From positions 176,992 to 240,991 of the forward strand of contig BAAHQB010000279.1 of the NCBI GenBank assembly GCA_054601695.1: DNA of 64,000 nucleotides, read 5' to 3'. The position numbers were made by a program, and so were the translations under genes. Below are positions 1 through 47,462 of the stretch, one piece after another; positions within the stretch are counted from its first letter, which is position 1, and each line of letters begins with the position of its first letter. Below the pieces are notes generated by a model. The model worked only from the letters and a program-made list of their open reading frames with translations. It was not told the origin of the DNA and did not search any database. The stretch is from Amorphochlora amoebiformis. Taxonomy: Eukaryota > Cercozoa > Chlorarachniophyceae.

Positions 1-203
1 TGTGTATATATATACATATATATATATATATGTATATGTATCGTTAAGACAAAAATAGAATAATTGAACCTAAAATGATATAGAAGTAATATTGTAACAA
101 TACAACACAATACAATGCAATACAAATACAATATAAGGTGATAAAATGTGTATGATATTACGATAATGTACAAACATAATATATACATATATACATAGCA
201 TAA

Positions 204-341
<138 letters not shown>

Positions 342-346
342 AATAC

Positions 347-412
347 GTAATTACAAAAAAAGACCAGAGAGTCTTTAAAATCTTTATTCCTCATGAGCTG
401 CTCATACCTATA

Positions 413-489
<77 letters not shown>

Positions 490-773
490 TATATATTATA
501 AATGTACGCATATATATATATATATATATATATATGTATACATATGTATATATACATTATAGTAGACTCAACATACGTACTTAGAGATTGTTTCCTTCTC
601 AGCGTCTCTGTCATCTTTTCTCCTAGAATTATCCTGAGAACCTTCCCGGACCGCGCGGAGGAGGTTTAGGTGACGTCTCTGGTTCTCGTTGAACTATATA
701 AAGTGTACGAATTATATTATAATTATATATATTATATGTATATATATATATATGTGTGTGTGTCTGTGTATAT

Positions 774-816
<43 letters not shown>

Positions 817-1344
817 ATATATATATATACACATATATATATGTGTGTATATACAAATACATTACAACCTATGAAAAAGAAAAAAAAAAACCCATTAACA
901 CCACGGCAACACGTCCCTCCATTACCCTAACCCTAATCCACTCACCGTTCTTCTCATCTTTATCTTCAAGTCTTCCAATTTCCGTAACTTCGACATCAAA
1001 ACTGGATTTCCTCCCTGAGGACCCCTTCCTCCGCCTGGAAACGCCACACCAGCTCCATTCCCAACCCCAACCCTGGGCCCAGCCTCGGGTGCGATTGATG
1101 AACCATTAGGTAAGAGACGTCGAGGAGCTACGGGTGGTGGGTGCGCGCTGGAGGCCCGCGGACGGACTTGATGGGTGATGAGGGTTGGGGTCTGGTAAGG
1201 AGAATTTTGGGGCTGATGTAGGTTGTATTTTTTAGTGTCGGGCTAGGGTTTGAAGGATGTGTTTGTGGGTTTGTTGTGGGGGTGTAATGTGTGATGTTTG
1301 TGTGCGTGTGTGTGTTTTTTTTTTTGTATAGATAGATGTATAGG

Positions 1345-1384
<40 letters not shown>

Positions 1385-1465
1385 GCGTGTATATCTATTT
1401 ATGCATGTGTAATGTGTAAATGCAGTATGTATGTTGATATGCACTATCTATATTCATATTTATAC

Positions 1466-1513
<48 letters not shown>

Positions 1514-2973
1514 AACATATATCCAAAATCTCACACACCACCCGTTGTCCAGACGCCACGCCACCAAAGTAGAATCCAGACCGCCCGTGCTGACCCGCGA
1601 CACACGCAACGGCAAGGGGAGGAGCTTGGCCCGCGAACGCGGCCACGTGTCTCACAACCCCGGCTATATTCTGCCCATTCATTCCCAGACGACCAGACGT
1701 AGGCATATGTCTTCCCTCCATCCTGCGGCTCTGCGGTGGACAGGGCCAGTTTGGGGTGGAGTACAGCCATCTTATGCTCGGCAACTTGGAAGGGTTGTTG
1801 GGAGGGTTATTGGGAGGGTTGTAGGGAGGGTTGTTGGGAGGGGCCCGGGGGCCCCAAGGGGGTTGAGGACCCCGAGGGCCCTGAGGGCCCTGATGACCAT
1901 GAGGACCCCGATGACCATGAGGACCCCGAGGGCCCTGATGACCATGAGGACCCCGAGGGCCCTGATGACCATGAGGACCCCGAGGGCCCTGAGGACCCCG
2001 AGGGCCCTGAGGACCCCGAGGGCCCTGAGGGCCCTGAGGACCCTGAGGACCCTGAGGGGCCTGAGGGCCGGGTTTCGACGGTTGGGTTGGATTCTGAGGG
2101 TTGGGAAACCAGGCCTGGGTTGGATTCCGAGGCCTGGATTCCGAGGCTTGCGTTGGTTTCCGTGGGTTGGATTCCGAGGCTTGAAGGATTGGATTCCGAG
2201 GGGGCTTAGGCTCCGACGAGGCGGGAAGGAAACGCCCGTTCTTTTTCCTGGGACGCGCGTTTTTTAAGGCGATTTTGAGGGCATGTGAAGTTTTTTTCGC
2301 GCGGTTGGGGGTTGGGGGAAGGATAGTGTGAAGAGGAGTTTTAATGGAGCGGGAGCAGAGGGCCTCGAGGAAGGATATCTGTGTGTGTATGGTGTGATCT
2401 GAACATGCATATAATCTGAAAATGTATGAGATACGTGTTGAATTTATGTTTTATATTATATGTGTGTATGGATGGTATGCGATTTATGTGTATGTGTGTA
2501 TGAAGGTATAGAATACGTATATATATATATATATATTATATATTATATTATATATATATATATATATATATTTGTATATTAATGTATATGTGTATGTATG
2601 TAGAAATATATGTAAATGTGTATGTACATACCTTTTATAAATGTGTAAGGAAAATGTATGTATGTGTAGTTATGTATTTATATTATAATATATATTTATA
2701 TGTATATATATATATATATATATACTATATATAAAACATAAAATATATCCAAACACAAAGAGATATGAAACAAAACATACCCACATCTACATATATTTAC
2801 AATATGCATACATATACACATATAATATCCAGGAAAAAGGGAATAAAAAAGGAATAGAGAAACAAATTATCAATAATTAAGAGTAAGGGGGGGGGGGGTT
2901 TGGTACGAAGACCTCCGAAGCCGATGGGTCGTCAAAGTGGACATCTTGAACATGGGACCAGAACTCTTCTATG

Positions 2974-3018
<45 letters not shown>

Positions 3019-3065
3019 ACATGTATAGATGTCAAAGTGGACATCTTGAACATGGGACCAGAACT

Positions 3066-3106
<41 letters not shown>

Positions 3107-3150
3107 TAGATATCAAAGTGGACATCTTGAACATGGGACCAGAACTCTTC

Positions 3151-3189
<39 letters not shown>

Positions 3190-3246
3190 TTATATGTGTA
3201 CATGTATAGATGTCAAAGTGGACATCTTGAACATGGGACCAGAACT

Positions 3247-3289
<43 letters not shown>

Positions 3290-3333
3290 TAGATGTCAAA
3301 GTGGACATCTTAAACATGGGACCAGAACTCTTC

Positions 3334-3370
<37 letters not shown>

Positions 3371-3371
3371 G

Positions 3372-3450
<79 letters not shown>

Positions 3451-3721
3451 ACACATTCCAATCACGCTGAATGACCGAAAAATCAATACCAATATCATTT
3501 CGGCTCAAACTCAACCCAAAACAGTACCGAGTACTGACCCGAAATAATAAGAATATTTCCGTCAAAACTAATTCATCAGTAACAGTACCTCGAGAATTCA
3601 CGGTGACTCCATCCCATAGGGTGATATGATTCGGGTTTCCCTTGAGTAGGATTCCAACCCCAGTGCCTATATAAAAGTAAGATATGTACATATATGGCAC
3701 GTGTCCAACATGTATCATTTT

Positions 3722-3769
<48 letters not shown>

Positions 3770-3902
3770 AGAGAAAGAGAGAAACGGGCTGAGAGAGAGG
3801 GAAGAGGAATTAACATGTGGAGAAGAGAGAGGACGGAGAGAGAGACAGAGAGAGAGAGAGGGGGGGGGGGAAGCAGAGAGAGACACACAGATAAGGAAGA
3901 GG

Positions 3903-3935
<33 letters not shown>

Positions 3936-4035
3936 TTGGCAATGAGAGAAGAATAGAAGCAGAAAGAGAGAGGAGAGAGAGAGAGAGAGACAAAGAGAGA
4001 GACAAAAAGAGAGACAGTGAGAGAGAGATAGAGAC

Positions 4036-4074
<39 letters not shown>

Positions 4075-4149
4075 ACAAAGAGAGACAAAGAGAGAGATAT
4101 ATATAAAGAGACAAATAGAGAGACAAAGAGAGGGAAAGAGAGAAAGGAG

Positions 4150-4182
<33 letters not shown>

Positions 4183-4847
4183 ACAAAGAGAGACAAAAAG
4201 GGATATAAAGAGAGAGAGACAAATAGAGAGACAAAGAGAGGGAGAGAGAGAGAAAGGAGAGGCGAGAGAGGAGAGAGAGAGAGAAAGGAGAGGAGAGAGA
4301 GGAGAGGAAGAGAGGAGAGAGAGGAGAGGAGAGAGAGGAGAGAGAGAGAGAGAAAGGAGAAGAGAGAGAGAGAGAGAGAGAGTGAGAGAGAGAGACAAAA
4401 AGAGAGACAAAGAGAGAGAGAGAGTAAAGAGAGGAGAGAACAATCGGGAGAACTTTGCTTGCCAGCAGAACTTGTGTGTTTGGGGTTCTCTTGCTGTCTA
4501 TTTTGCTTCCGCTGCGGTTAGGGTTAGAGTTAGGGTTAGGGTTAGGGTTAGGGTTAGGGTTAGGGTTAGGGTTAGGGTTGGCGTTGGTTTTGCTTCCGTT
4601 GAGGTTAGATAAAATTCAGGATAAGCTCAAGATGGGTTAGGGTTAAGGTGTATTAGGATTTGGGTTAGGTTTTTTTGGGGATGTGTTAGGGTTAGGGTTA
4701 GGTTAGGGGATGTGGGGATTAGGGTTAGGGTCGGTTTTGCTTGCGTGTGGGTTAGAAGTAGGGTAAGGAGGGAATATAATTAGGGTTAGGCGTAGGGTTG
4801 GGTTTGGCTTGGGAGGTCGCATATATGTAGATATGTATATATATATA

Positions 4848-4881
<34 letters not shown>

Positions 4882-4937
4882 TATATACATACCTTCTCGA
4901 TTTTCTGCCGACGAGAAGACGTCGGACGTGTAGGAGC
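347..4937 (-). CDS. Pro/Gly-rich protein with a coiled-coil-like C-terminal part (unrecognised)
   Basis: I do not recognise this protein. Proposed exons in transcript order: 4893-4937, 3589-3666, 2907-2968, 1539-2378, 946-1191, 581-693, 347-407. All junctions are in phase (1-1, 1-1, 1-0, 0-0, 0-0, 0-2, 2-0). Both ends are undefined; the frame runs out of the last exon through a GTATTA donor. The first exons are globular-like ([14 protein letters not shown]). The 840-bp exon is basic, then Pro/Asn/Gln-rich, then has Gly-Pro-Gln/Arg/His triplets written by a GC-rich minisatellite, then [14 protein letters not shown]. The next exon is Gly-rich and leads into charged helices ([36 protein letters not shown]). 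The donor at 946 is a perfect GTGAGT. The link between 2907 and 2378 (donor GTACCA) is the weakest; without it the frame of the 2968 exon ends at a stop near 2877. Confidence 0.5.
1862..2060. repeat. GC-rich 9/27-bp minisatellite inside a coding exon
   Basis: Repeats of GAGGACCCCGAGGGCCCT with GATGACCAT variants. On the minus strand it reads as Gly-Pro-Gln, Gly-Pro-Arg and Gly-Pro-His-Gly-His triplets, continuous with open coding sequence on both sides. Its period is a multiple of three, so copy-number change keeps the frame. The plus-strand reading (Asp/Glu/Pro-rich) is treated as a shadow. Confidence 0.85.
2930..3337 (-). repeat. Acceptor-side exon ladder, five copies
   Basis: A 36-42 bp core starting at a 3' splice site (TATAG, then AAGAGTTCTGG) recurs at about 2932-2970, 3026-3070, 3108-3152, 3208-3252 and 3292-3336, separated by (TA)n of variable length. 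Only the copy at lowest coordinates, last in the sense direction, continues into a full exon (2907-2968). The other four stop after the codons for VHFD and pass into TA repeat. Confidence 0.85.
3770..4440. repeat. Polypurine (GA)n-rich tract
   Basis: About 670 bp of almost pure purine on the plus strand, mainly GA with GACAAA interruptions. It lies in the intron between exons 4893-4937 and 3589-3666 of the minus-strand gene, so the transcript would read (CT)n. The Arg-Glu and Ser-Leu frames here are artefacts. Confidence 0.9.
4505..4800 (+). repeat. Interstitial telomeric repeat, partly degenerate
   Basis: About ten perfect TTAGGG units at 4515-4578, followed by 200 bp of scattered and mutated units (TTAGGATTTGGG, TTAGGCGTAGGG). 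It is intronic with respect to the minus-strand gene. Confidence 0.9.
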
Positions 4938-4955
4938 CTGAATAATGTTATTATA

Positions 4956-5003
<48 letters not shown>

Positions 5004-5080
5004 GTGTGTGTATGTGTATGTGCGTATATTGGTTTGTATATATGTCGTATATGTGAAAATACATATCTGTAATATAATAC

Positions 5081-5132
<52 letters not shown>

Positions 5133-5318
5133 ATATAGAAGCCCAGGTAGTGTTATTACAATATGTGTATATGTACACGTATGTATGTGTGTATATTGCA
5201 TTTATACATGTTGTGAATATACACATCTACAATATGGTACCTACATATATGTATAGGAGCCTAAGAAATGTCATTACAATGTGTGTATATATACATGTAT
5301 ATATGTGTGTAAATTGTC

Positions 5319-5368
<50 letters not shown>

Positions 5369-5517
5369 TGTGAATATGAATATCTATAATATAATATATA
5401 TATATATGTATGGAAGCCTTAGTAACGACATTTCAATACATTCGTGTATACCCGTATATATATGTGCATATATATCCTCTTGCATATTTGCGTGTGTATA
5501 CGTGTATATGCATACCT

Positions 5518-5578
<61 letters not shown>

Positions 5579-5610
5579 CTCACACATACATACAGAAACC
5601 CTGAGCAATA
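4925..5610 (-). repeat. Acceptor-side ladder of intron end plus first exon bases
   Basis: The sense-strand segment around TTATTCAG/GCTCC that begins exon 4893-4937 recurs in degenerate form near 5145, 5255, 5410 and 5590 (plus-strand GAAGCCCAGGTAGTGTTATT, GGAGCCTAAGAAATGTCATT and similar), each flanked by (TA)n. Only the copy at 4937 continues into the full exon. Confidence 0.6.
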
Positions 5611-5688
5611 TTAATCACAAATACATATGTGTATATCTACACGTAGATATGTCAGAAAAAAAAAAAAATAAAAAAATAAAATTAAAAA

Positions 5689-22908
<17,220 letters not shown>

Positions 22909-23085
22909 CTGTTAATTGTTTATTGCGAACTCTAACTCTATTCGGCTCAATTCAAATGAGGCAAATATTCGGCTGGAAACGCTTTCAGAAACTTGCCTTT
23001 CACTTGTCGACAATTATCACTCGCGAGGCGACTGTTGTGCGTCAATTCTTGTGACAAACTCGGTTAGACCCAGTTCCTTGCCGAC

Positions 23086-27242
<4,157 letters not shown>

Positions 27243-27406
27243 GGTTAGGGTTAGAGTTAGATGTCATTACTATTAGGTATTTTGTATCTATAAGTACAAG
27301 TGCATAATGTATGGTTCAATGGAAAGAAAAGTAAATATAAATATTTACGTATATTATTTATTCACACACACACACACACATATTATATATATATATATAT
27401 ATATAT

Positions 27407-27788
27407 TGTTCGTGCAGCGGTCCGGCAGGCCGGTAGTCTGGTCCGGGCCACCGGTAGTATACTAGGCAACGAACTCTGGTGCAGTGGTGTGGTAGTTGTC
27501 CGAGATTGACTGTTATCCGTTTGTGCTATGACAATGATAAAGGGAAATTCTCAGACAGTTCATTCAGGAAATTTCTAGGAATATTCTAACTTTCTTAAAC
27601 ACACTGGAATCTTCGGGATGTTCTGGAAGCGCGACGTGTCGTGTCGTCACGTTGTGCCACGGTATGTATGGAAGCCCGGTACTTCCGGGATCTCTAGCGA
27701 TCTCGGGTACACGTATCACAACTCTGTCGCACTGTGCAGACACCTACGTGTCACGCCAAGTCCGACTACTTACAACTATGCATTAACA
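27407..27788 (+). mobile_element. MITE-like element, copy 2
   Basis: A 382-bp block starting TGTTCGTGCAGCGG and ending CATTAACA, with TA repeat on both sides. It has the same orientation as copy 1 and shares long stretches such as GTCCGGCAGGCCGGTAGTCT and AAGGGAAATTCTCAG. It is shorter because it lacks the tandem CCGGTACTA segment. Non-autonomous. Confidence 0.7.
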
Positions 27789-27793
27789 GAATG

Positions 27794-27844
<51 letters not shown>

Positions 27845-27856
27845 ATATGTATATAG

Positions 27857-27940
27857 ATCGGCATGCAAATTGGTACAAGACTAATGGTGGTCTTAAAAGG
27901 AATCGTCCCATCTAAAAGGGTATACTTATTATATATGCGA

Positions 27941-27984
<44 letters not shown>

Positions 27985-28056
27985 ATATATATATATACAT
28001 ATATACGAAAGTTTCGGTCCCAACGAAGAGGTTCTACGCAACACATATACTCACAC

Positions 28057-28092
<36 letters not shown>

Positions 28093-28172
28093 GATATATA
28101 TATGTATGTATATATGCATATATTTGTACATACATATACATACATACATATATGTATGTATATATGTATATA

Positions 28173-28217
<45 letters not shown>

Positions 28218-28376
28218 TATTCTGTGTGTGTATTGAAAGTGTCAGTCCCTGCGAAAAGGTTACACGTATAAAATACATTAAGTATATTTCGTATATAATA
28301 TACTCAGAGCAGCACATCGAGGAGTATCCCCTTTAAGATCAAATCGGGCCCCGAAGCTGAAATTGTTCGTTTATGA
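27857..28376 (+). CDS. Short two-exon gene fragment (unrecognised)
   Basis: Exon 27857-27919 follows a TATAG acceptor and ends AAAAGG/GTATAC. It encodes [19 protein letters not shown] with no stop. A terminal exon 28308-28376 after ATACTCAG gives [19 protein letters not shown] and a stop, in phase. Two similar 19-nt segments between them (28012-28030 and 28240-28258), each with AAAG before and GGTT after, may be alternative micro-exons or a ladder. Gene start and family unknown. Confidence 0.35.
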
Positions 28377-28410
28377 ATACTAAATAACATCTAAACATTA
28401 TACGTGCGTG

Positions 28411-28464
<54 letters not shown>

Positions 28465-28714
28465 TATATATGTGTGTATATAAAAAGAAACAATATGTAA
28501 CTAAACTCGTTCTCTCATTTACTCATATCCGTGATATTTAACATAATACTATTAAACCGAACACTACCCTAATCCTAACCTATTTGAGGAGGGTGAGCTC
28601 GTTATGCGGAATCCTGTGCTAACAATGACATTGTAAACATATATATATAGAGAGAGAGAGAGAGAGATTTACTTGTATACATAGATATATTTGTGTACAT
28701 AATATATATATATA

Positions 28715-28763
<49 letters not shown>

Positions 28764-28764
<1 letters not shown>

Positions 28765-29147
28765 CGAGCAGGCACGGCGGGAGTGTAGGCCTACATACTA
28801 TTAAGCACCACAGGAGCAACTTGAGCATGAATAAGGACTTTAAACACCTGGTGAGGCCCAGTCAAGGAAACAACGTGGAGACACCCAGGTAAGCAATTCA
28901 ACTAGTGACATATCTTCCCATCTTAACCTTGATCTCTAATCCTAACTTCTAATCTAACAGTAAATTATACCCTAACTTAACTGACATCAGTCTTGTACAC
29001 TAAGCTCGAATTCTAACCGTAATTCAAAGGGTTCAGAACAGTTCTATGCTTTGCCGTTCCTCTCATCATCGCAATATGTCCAGGTACATATTATACGACA
29101 TAAGTATACACATATATATATTTATGCACATCATATATATTTATAGA

Positions 29148-29236
<89 letters not shown>

Positions 29237-29375
29237 TATAATATATATAAAATGTAATGTACACGTTTATACATATGATGTACTAACTTGGTTTACTGAA
29301 ATCAAGCTCACCTTTGGTATACGTAGCAATACATCGGACATCATGTATTTGAGGGCCGAGAAAGGACCGCATTAA
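28764..29375 (+). CDS. Short basic protein, three exons (unrecognised)
   Basis: Exon 28764-28888 runs from a TATATCAG acceptor to a GTAAGC donor and encodes 41 codons rich in His/Arg/Lys ([18 protein letters not shown]). Exon 29030-29083 ([14 protein letters not shown]) ends in GTACAT. Terminal exon 29327-29375 ends [11 protein letters not shown] and a stop. A perfect TACTAAC branch-point-like sequence lies at 29281-29287. Phases 0-2, 2-2, 2-stop. It may continue the preceding fragment. No family recognised. Confidence 0.45.
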
Positions 29376-30189
29376 ATCTACCAGACGGTTCAGCTAGTAT
29401 CGTGGCTGCTGTTAGGACGTCCGGATCATTGTCACCGGCGTCCTTACACCCGCAGCCATGTGACTAGTTCGAAGCGGCATCAACATCGAAGTCTCATCTT
29501 ATTAGCTTCTGGAGCTAGTTCAGTTTTCAACATTCACTAGACTCTATTGCTACTGACATTCGAATGTGTAAATTTCTGCGGATTACTGTAATATACGAGT
29601 CATGATGATTAGATCAAGGTCAGATTTAGATATATATTATTCAAAATAAGCGGATATCTCCGATCTACTGTAGTATACTTCTAGAACCCACTGATCAAAA
29701 TCGTTAACATTATATTATATCTCAGAGCTGGAGTAACTACTTGGTAAGTTATTAGTAGCTGGTGGGGGTGGAACAGTTAGTAGTACTCAACTGTAGCTAT
29801 ATACTATATATATAGTGTAGCTAGACCTAGTAGACTGAGAAATACACTAGAATCTAGAGAATACTACCTGTGTATAATCTACTAATATCTAGAATATTCA
29901 GTCACTCATCTATTATGTTAATCTGTACTGTTCAAGATTACTAGGTAACTAATCTTACGCTATACTAGTCTTAATGATAATTGACATAAAATAAATCTAG
30001 GAATTATCTAGATCTAGTGGATTATTCTAGTTATATCATGACTCTCACAAGACCCGCAGCGCTGTCTGTACACAGGTAACTTAGGATCTTCATTGAATAA
30101 AGAGTTAAAGACTAGTAACACATAACTTTTATGTACTGCGCATGATCATATGCCCATAGGCACTTGCTAGACTTCAACTTGCTACTGAC
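29376..30189. other. Unique non-repetitive DNA without a gene call
   Basis: About 800 bp free of TA repeat, rich in CTAGTA/ACTAGT words, between a plus-strand gene end and the SDE2 gene end. No frame longer than about 50 codons looks coding. It could hold 3' UTRs of both neighbours. Confidence 0.5.
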
Positions 30190-30293
30190 TCATCCGCGCC
30201 TTTTTGCTAAGAAAAAAGGAAGAACTTCATTAAGTACACGCGAAGGGAAGAGTGGAGGATAAAGAGCGAAGAGATTGACATATTAAAAGAATG

Positions 30294-30344
<51 letters not shown>

Positions 30345-30400
30345 ATATATATATATAATATATATACTATATATATACATATATATATATATATATGTTC

Positions 30401-30487
<87 letters not shown>

Positions 30488-30571
30488 TAATATTAAAAAA
30501 AATATATGTGTGCGTGTACTTGACACTTTCTTTTTATGAAAATATGTGTTATTAATTAGATATATGTATAT

Positions 30572-30663
<92 letters not shown>

Positions 30664-30685
30664 TATAATTATATTATATATATAT

Positions 30686-30721
<36 letters not shown>

Positions 30722-30747
30722 TGCAATACATATATGTATATATATAT

Positions 30748-30810
<63 letters not shown>

Positions 30811-31959
30811 GTATATATATATATATATATGTGCGCGTGTGTATGTTTGTAAACATATGCATGTAGTACATACAGATGTATACATATTATATATCGTAAC
30901 CTCACCTTTAACTTTCTTCGGCAGGTCCTCGTAGCTGACCGCTTTCAGCAAGAACAAACGCTCAGACCTTTGCACGATGTTTCCCCCGCATTTGAGTCCC
31001 ACACGCTGCAGCTCGTGCTTAAGGTGCTCCAGCCCAAGAGCCTCTAGATCCGACGCTTTGCTATACTTCTTGAGGTCGACAGGTCCAAACGTCCTGGGTG
31101 CGGAAGGCTTGTCCTTCCCCTCAACATTGCTGGTCGTCTTTTGCTTTTTGTCCACGTTCTTTGCGTCTTTGGTGGACTCAGGGACAGGCTCAGGCTGCTT
31201 GTCATCTACGTCCCGATCCTTCTTCTCGTCGTCCTCTTCGTCGGAGGCTTGCGGCGTCATCTCATCCCTTTCCGTGCCTCTCTTGCGTTTGCGCGACCTC
31301 TCCAGTCCCATTTTGACTGCGGACATGATGTTCTCGCTTCCATCGTGGAGATTTGTTTCTGCCTCTCCAAAGTTCTCAGAGATGGACTTCACGGGCTGCA
31401 TAGCCTTCCTCCTCGCCTCGTCGTCGGGGTGTGTGTACTTGCACTTCCATTTATACTTACAGTTGACGCCAAATTTGCACTTGCCCTTATCTGCAGTGGG
31501 GAATCTGCCCTGACCGATCTCTGTGAAGGTTTTCTGGAGCTTCGAGTGGTCAATCTTGTGCTCTTGCGCCTGCCACTCGGTTATCTTCTTCTCTGCTTGG
31601 ACATGGCGAATCCTCCTACCGTTAAGATCCCGCATCGCTCCCACATCCTCCTCTCGGTTCCTTGCCCGAGCCGCGAGTTTGGCAGCATAGGCCCTCATTA
31701 AGGAACCGAAACCCCCTTTCCCACCTCGGAGGCGAGCATTGAGAACGACGGTAGATGAGTTTCGCGCATCGATACGCTCCGAGTCGCCCAGGATACGCCC
31801 CTCGACAGCTAGACTCTGGATATTTTCGGGGATACCTTCTATAGCTTCAATTCTTCGTTTCAGATCATGGACGAGAATTTGACGGTCGACATCCACAACG
31901 ACTGTACGCTCCAAAGAGCGAACGAGCAAGCAAGCTGCCATTCCGGCCAAAGGAGTCAA
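30190..31959 (-). CDS. SDE2: SDE2, replication-stress and splicing regulator with ubiquitin-like N-terminus
   Basis: SDE2 proteins carry an N-terminal ubiquitin-like fold that is cleaved after a GG-K site; the C-terminal product acts with the spliceosome and, in animals, at PCNA-bound forks. Here exon 1 (30906-31959) encodes a ubiquitin-like region (about residues 12-78), the diagnostic GGKGGFGS at 79-86, the conserved block [18 protein letters not shown] (109-126), a CCCH zinc-binding site (C161, C167, C173, H177), an acidic/basic linker with an RSRKRKR nuclear signal, and a C-terminal SAP-like segment (about 303-340, [13 protein letters not shown]). A 699-bp TA intron with GTGAGG and TTTTTTCTTAG ends joins it in phase to a 17-nt last exon (30190-30206) giving AKRRG and stop: 356 residues. 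A second in-frame ATG at codon 7 is possible. The family identity is secure; the tiny last exon is inferred. Confidence 0.95.
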
Positions 31960-32081
31960 CCGACTTTTTAAATATTTTCATAAAATTAAAATATCGCTAA
32001 GTGACGTTGCCCGATATCACATTTGTCACCCAGCCTCATCACGGGTGATTTCCCGCCCTATCACACAAAGCCGACCAACAG
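31960..32081. promoter_or_regulatory. Bidirectional promoter between SDE2 and the PPR gene
   Basis: Only 122 bp separate the two divergent start codons. The segment holds an E2F-type TTTCCCGCCC (32049-32058), a CRE-like TGACGT (32002-32007) and an AT-rich block TTTTTAAATATTTTC next to the SDE2 start. It is free of TA microsatellite, unlike most non-coding DNA here. Confidence 0.55.
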
Positions 32082-40404
<8,323 letters not shown>

Positions 40405-40896
40405 TTTCAAGACTTAGTATTTGTGTATTTTCGCTTTGGACGCGCAGCTATGTGTACATTTACTGCCGGTCTAATCATCAGGCGATTCCGACTTTTTCTA
40501 GTTTTTAACTCCGGAATTCAAATACGTGCTGTGCGCTATTCTACCAGGTCTAGTAGTCACTGACTACTAGGACTATGCCGTATAATCTACATAATCCGTA
40601 TAATAATTCTAATAATTACCACAAGTTCTAGCGTGGGGTTGTTAGTACAGCATCTTATTGAGTACTAGTACTGTGAGTTTGTGAGGCTCGTAAACTCTTG
40701 TTTGTGGTCCAATGCCGCGCTAGTCTCCAGTACCTCCAGGTGTGATTTCCAGATCTTGACTAAATCTAGTTTATATCTTGATATTTATATATACATACAT
40801 TTACATATCCAAACGTATTGCGGTATCTTGAGTGTTGTATTTCTTCTAAGAATACTAGAATAACGTAAACAGTTACACATTGGCGCTGAGATGAAT
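40405..40896. other. Intergenic DNA between convergent genes
   Basis: About 490 bp of low-repeat sequence between the PPR stop and the stop of the next minus-strand gene. Contains inverted TAGTAGTCACTGACTACTA at about 40550-40568, a near-perfect palindrome that could form a terminator-like hairpin. No coding frame. Confidence 0.5.
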
Positions 40897-42950
<2,054 letters not shown>

Positions 42951-42979
42951 CTATATATATACGTTTATATATATAATAC

Positions 42980-43030
<51 letters not shown>

Positions 43031-43062
43031 TTATATATATATATATATCTATGTATATGTAT

Positions 43063-43095
<33 letters not shown>

Positions 43096-43127
43096 AATAT
43101 GTATATTCTTCAGACATGTTTACATAT

Positions 43128-43194
<67 letters not shown>

Positions 43195-43215
43195 TGTATA
43201 TACACACACACACAC

Positions 43216-43246
<31 letters not shown>

Positions 43247-43394
43247 AAATATAAACAAATACATACATCACAATGCATACTACACATACATACATATACT
43301 ATACTACACACATGTACACACATATAGAGTTGATCATACTATATATGAGAATTACGAATAGTTTCAGAGGGGCCAACTATATAGTACATATATG

Positions 43395-43975
43395 CACACA
43401 CGTACAGAGTTTTATCCTAATATGTTAAAATTAGAAATAATTTCAGAGTTTTATCTTAATATGTTAAAATTAGGAATAATTTCAGAGATTTATCCTAATA
43501 TGTTAAAATTAGGAATAATTTCAGAGATTTATCCTAATATATGTTAAAATTAGGAATAATCATTCCTAATATGTTAAAATTAGGAATAATTTCAGAGTTT
43601 TATCCTAATATGTTAAAATTAGGAATAATTTCAGAGATTTATCCTAATATGTTAAAATTAGGAATAACTTCAGAGTTTTATCCTAATATATGTTAAAATT
43701 AGGAATAATCATTCCTAATATGTTAAAATTAGGAATAATTTCAGAGTTTTATCCTAATATGTTAAAATTAGGAATAATTTCAGAGTTTTATCCTAATATG
43801 TTAAAATTAGGAATGATTTCAGAGTTTTATCCTAACATATGTTAAAATTAGGAATAATCATTCCTAATATGTTAAAATTAGGAATAATCTCAGAGTTTTA
43901 CCTAATATGTTAAAATTAGGAATAATTTCAGAGTTTTATCCTAATATTTTAAAATTAGGAATAATTTCAGAGTTT
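43395..43975. repeat. Hairpin-forming 37-39 bp minisatellite
   Basis: About 15 units of TCCTAATATGTTAAAATTAGGA followed by ATAATTTCAGAGTTTTA. The arms ATTCCTAAT and ATTAGGAAT are perfect inverted repeats around ATGTTAAA. A higher-order form with AATCATTCC recurs three times. Confidence 0.9.
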
Positions 43976-44005
43976 GGGTCAAAGAATTAGATTCGTGTCA
44001 CCACG

Positions 44006-47458
<3,453 letters not shown>

Positions 47459-47462
47459 CTGC

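Noticed and set aside
1545-2267. Plus-strand 240- and 157-codon frames across the minisatellite
   Set aside because: The minus-strand reading stays open across the same 840 bp, uses proper splice signals and joins in phase to further exons.
2877-2906. Stop codon after a C12 run as the end of a separate gene
   Set aside because: Possible, but a GTACCA donor at 2906 joins in phase to the large exon; kept as an alternative only.
3296-4234. A 312-codon minus-strand frame joining CT repeat, an exon and TA repeat
   Set aside because: Only 3589-3666 has splice signals and complex sequence; the rest is repeat read-through.
3715-4612. Long Arg-Glu and Ser-Leu frames here and at 50873-51691, 53479-54713, 56166-57117 and 60500-60800
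   Set aside because: Direct products of (GA)n/(CT)n tracts; no other complexity.
29505-29580. tRNA-like words (GAGCTAGTTCAG and GACATTCGAATG)
   Set aside because: A- and B-box-like spacing only; no acceptor stem or cloverleaf could be drawn.
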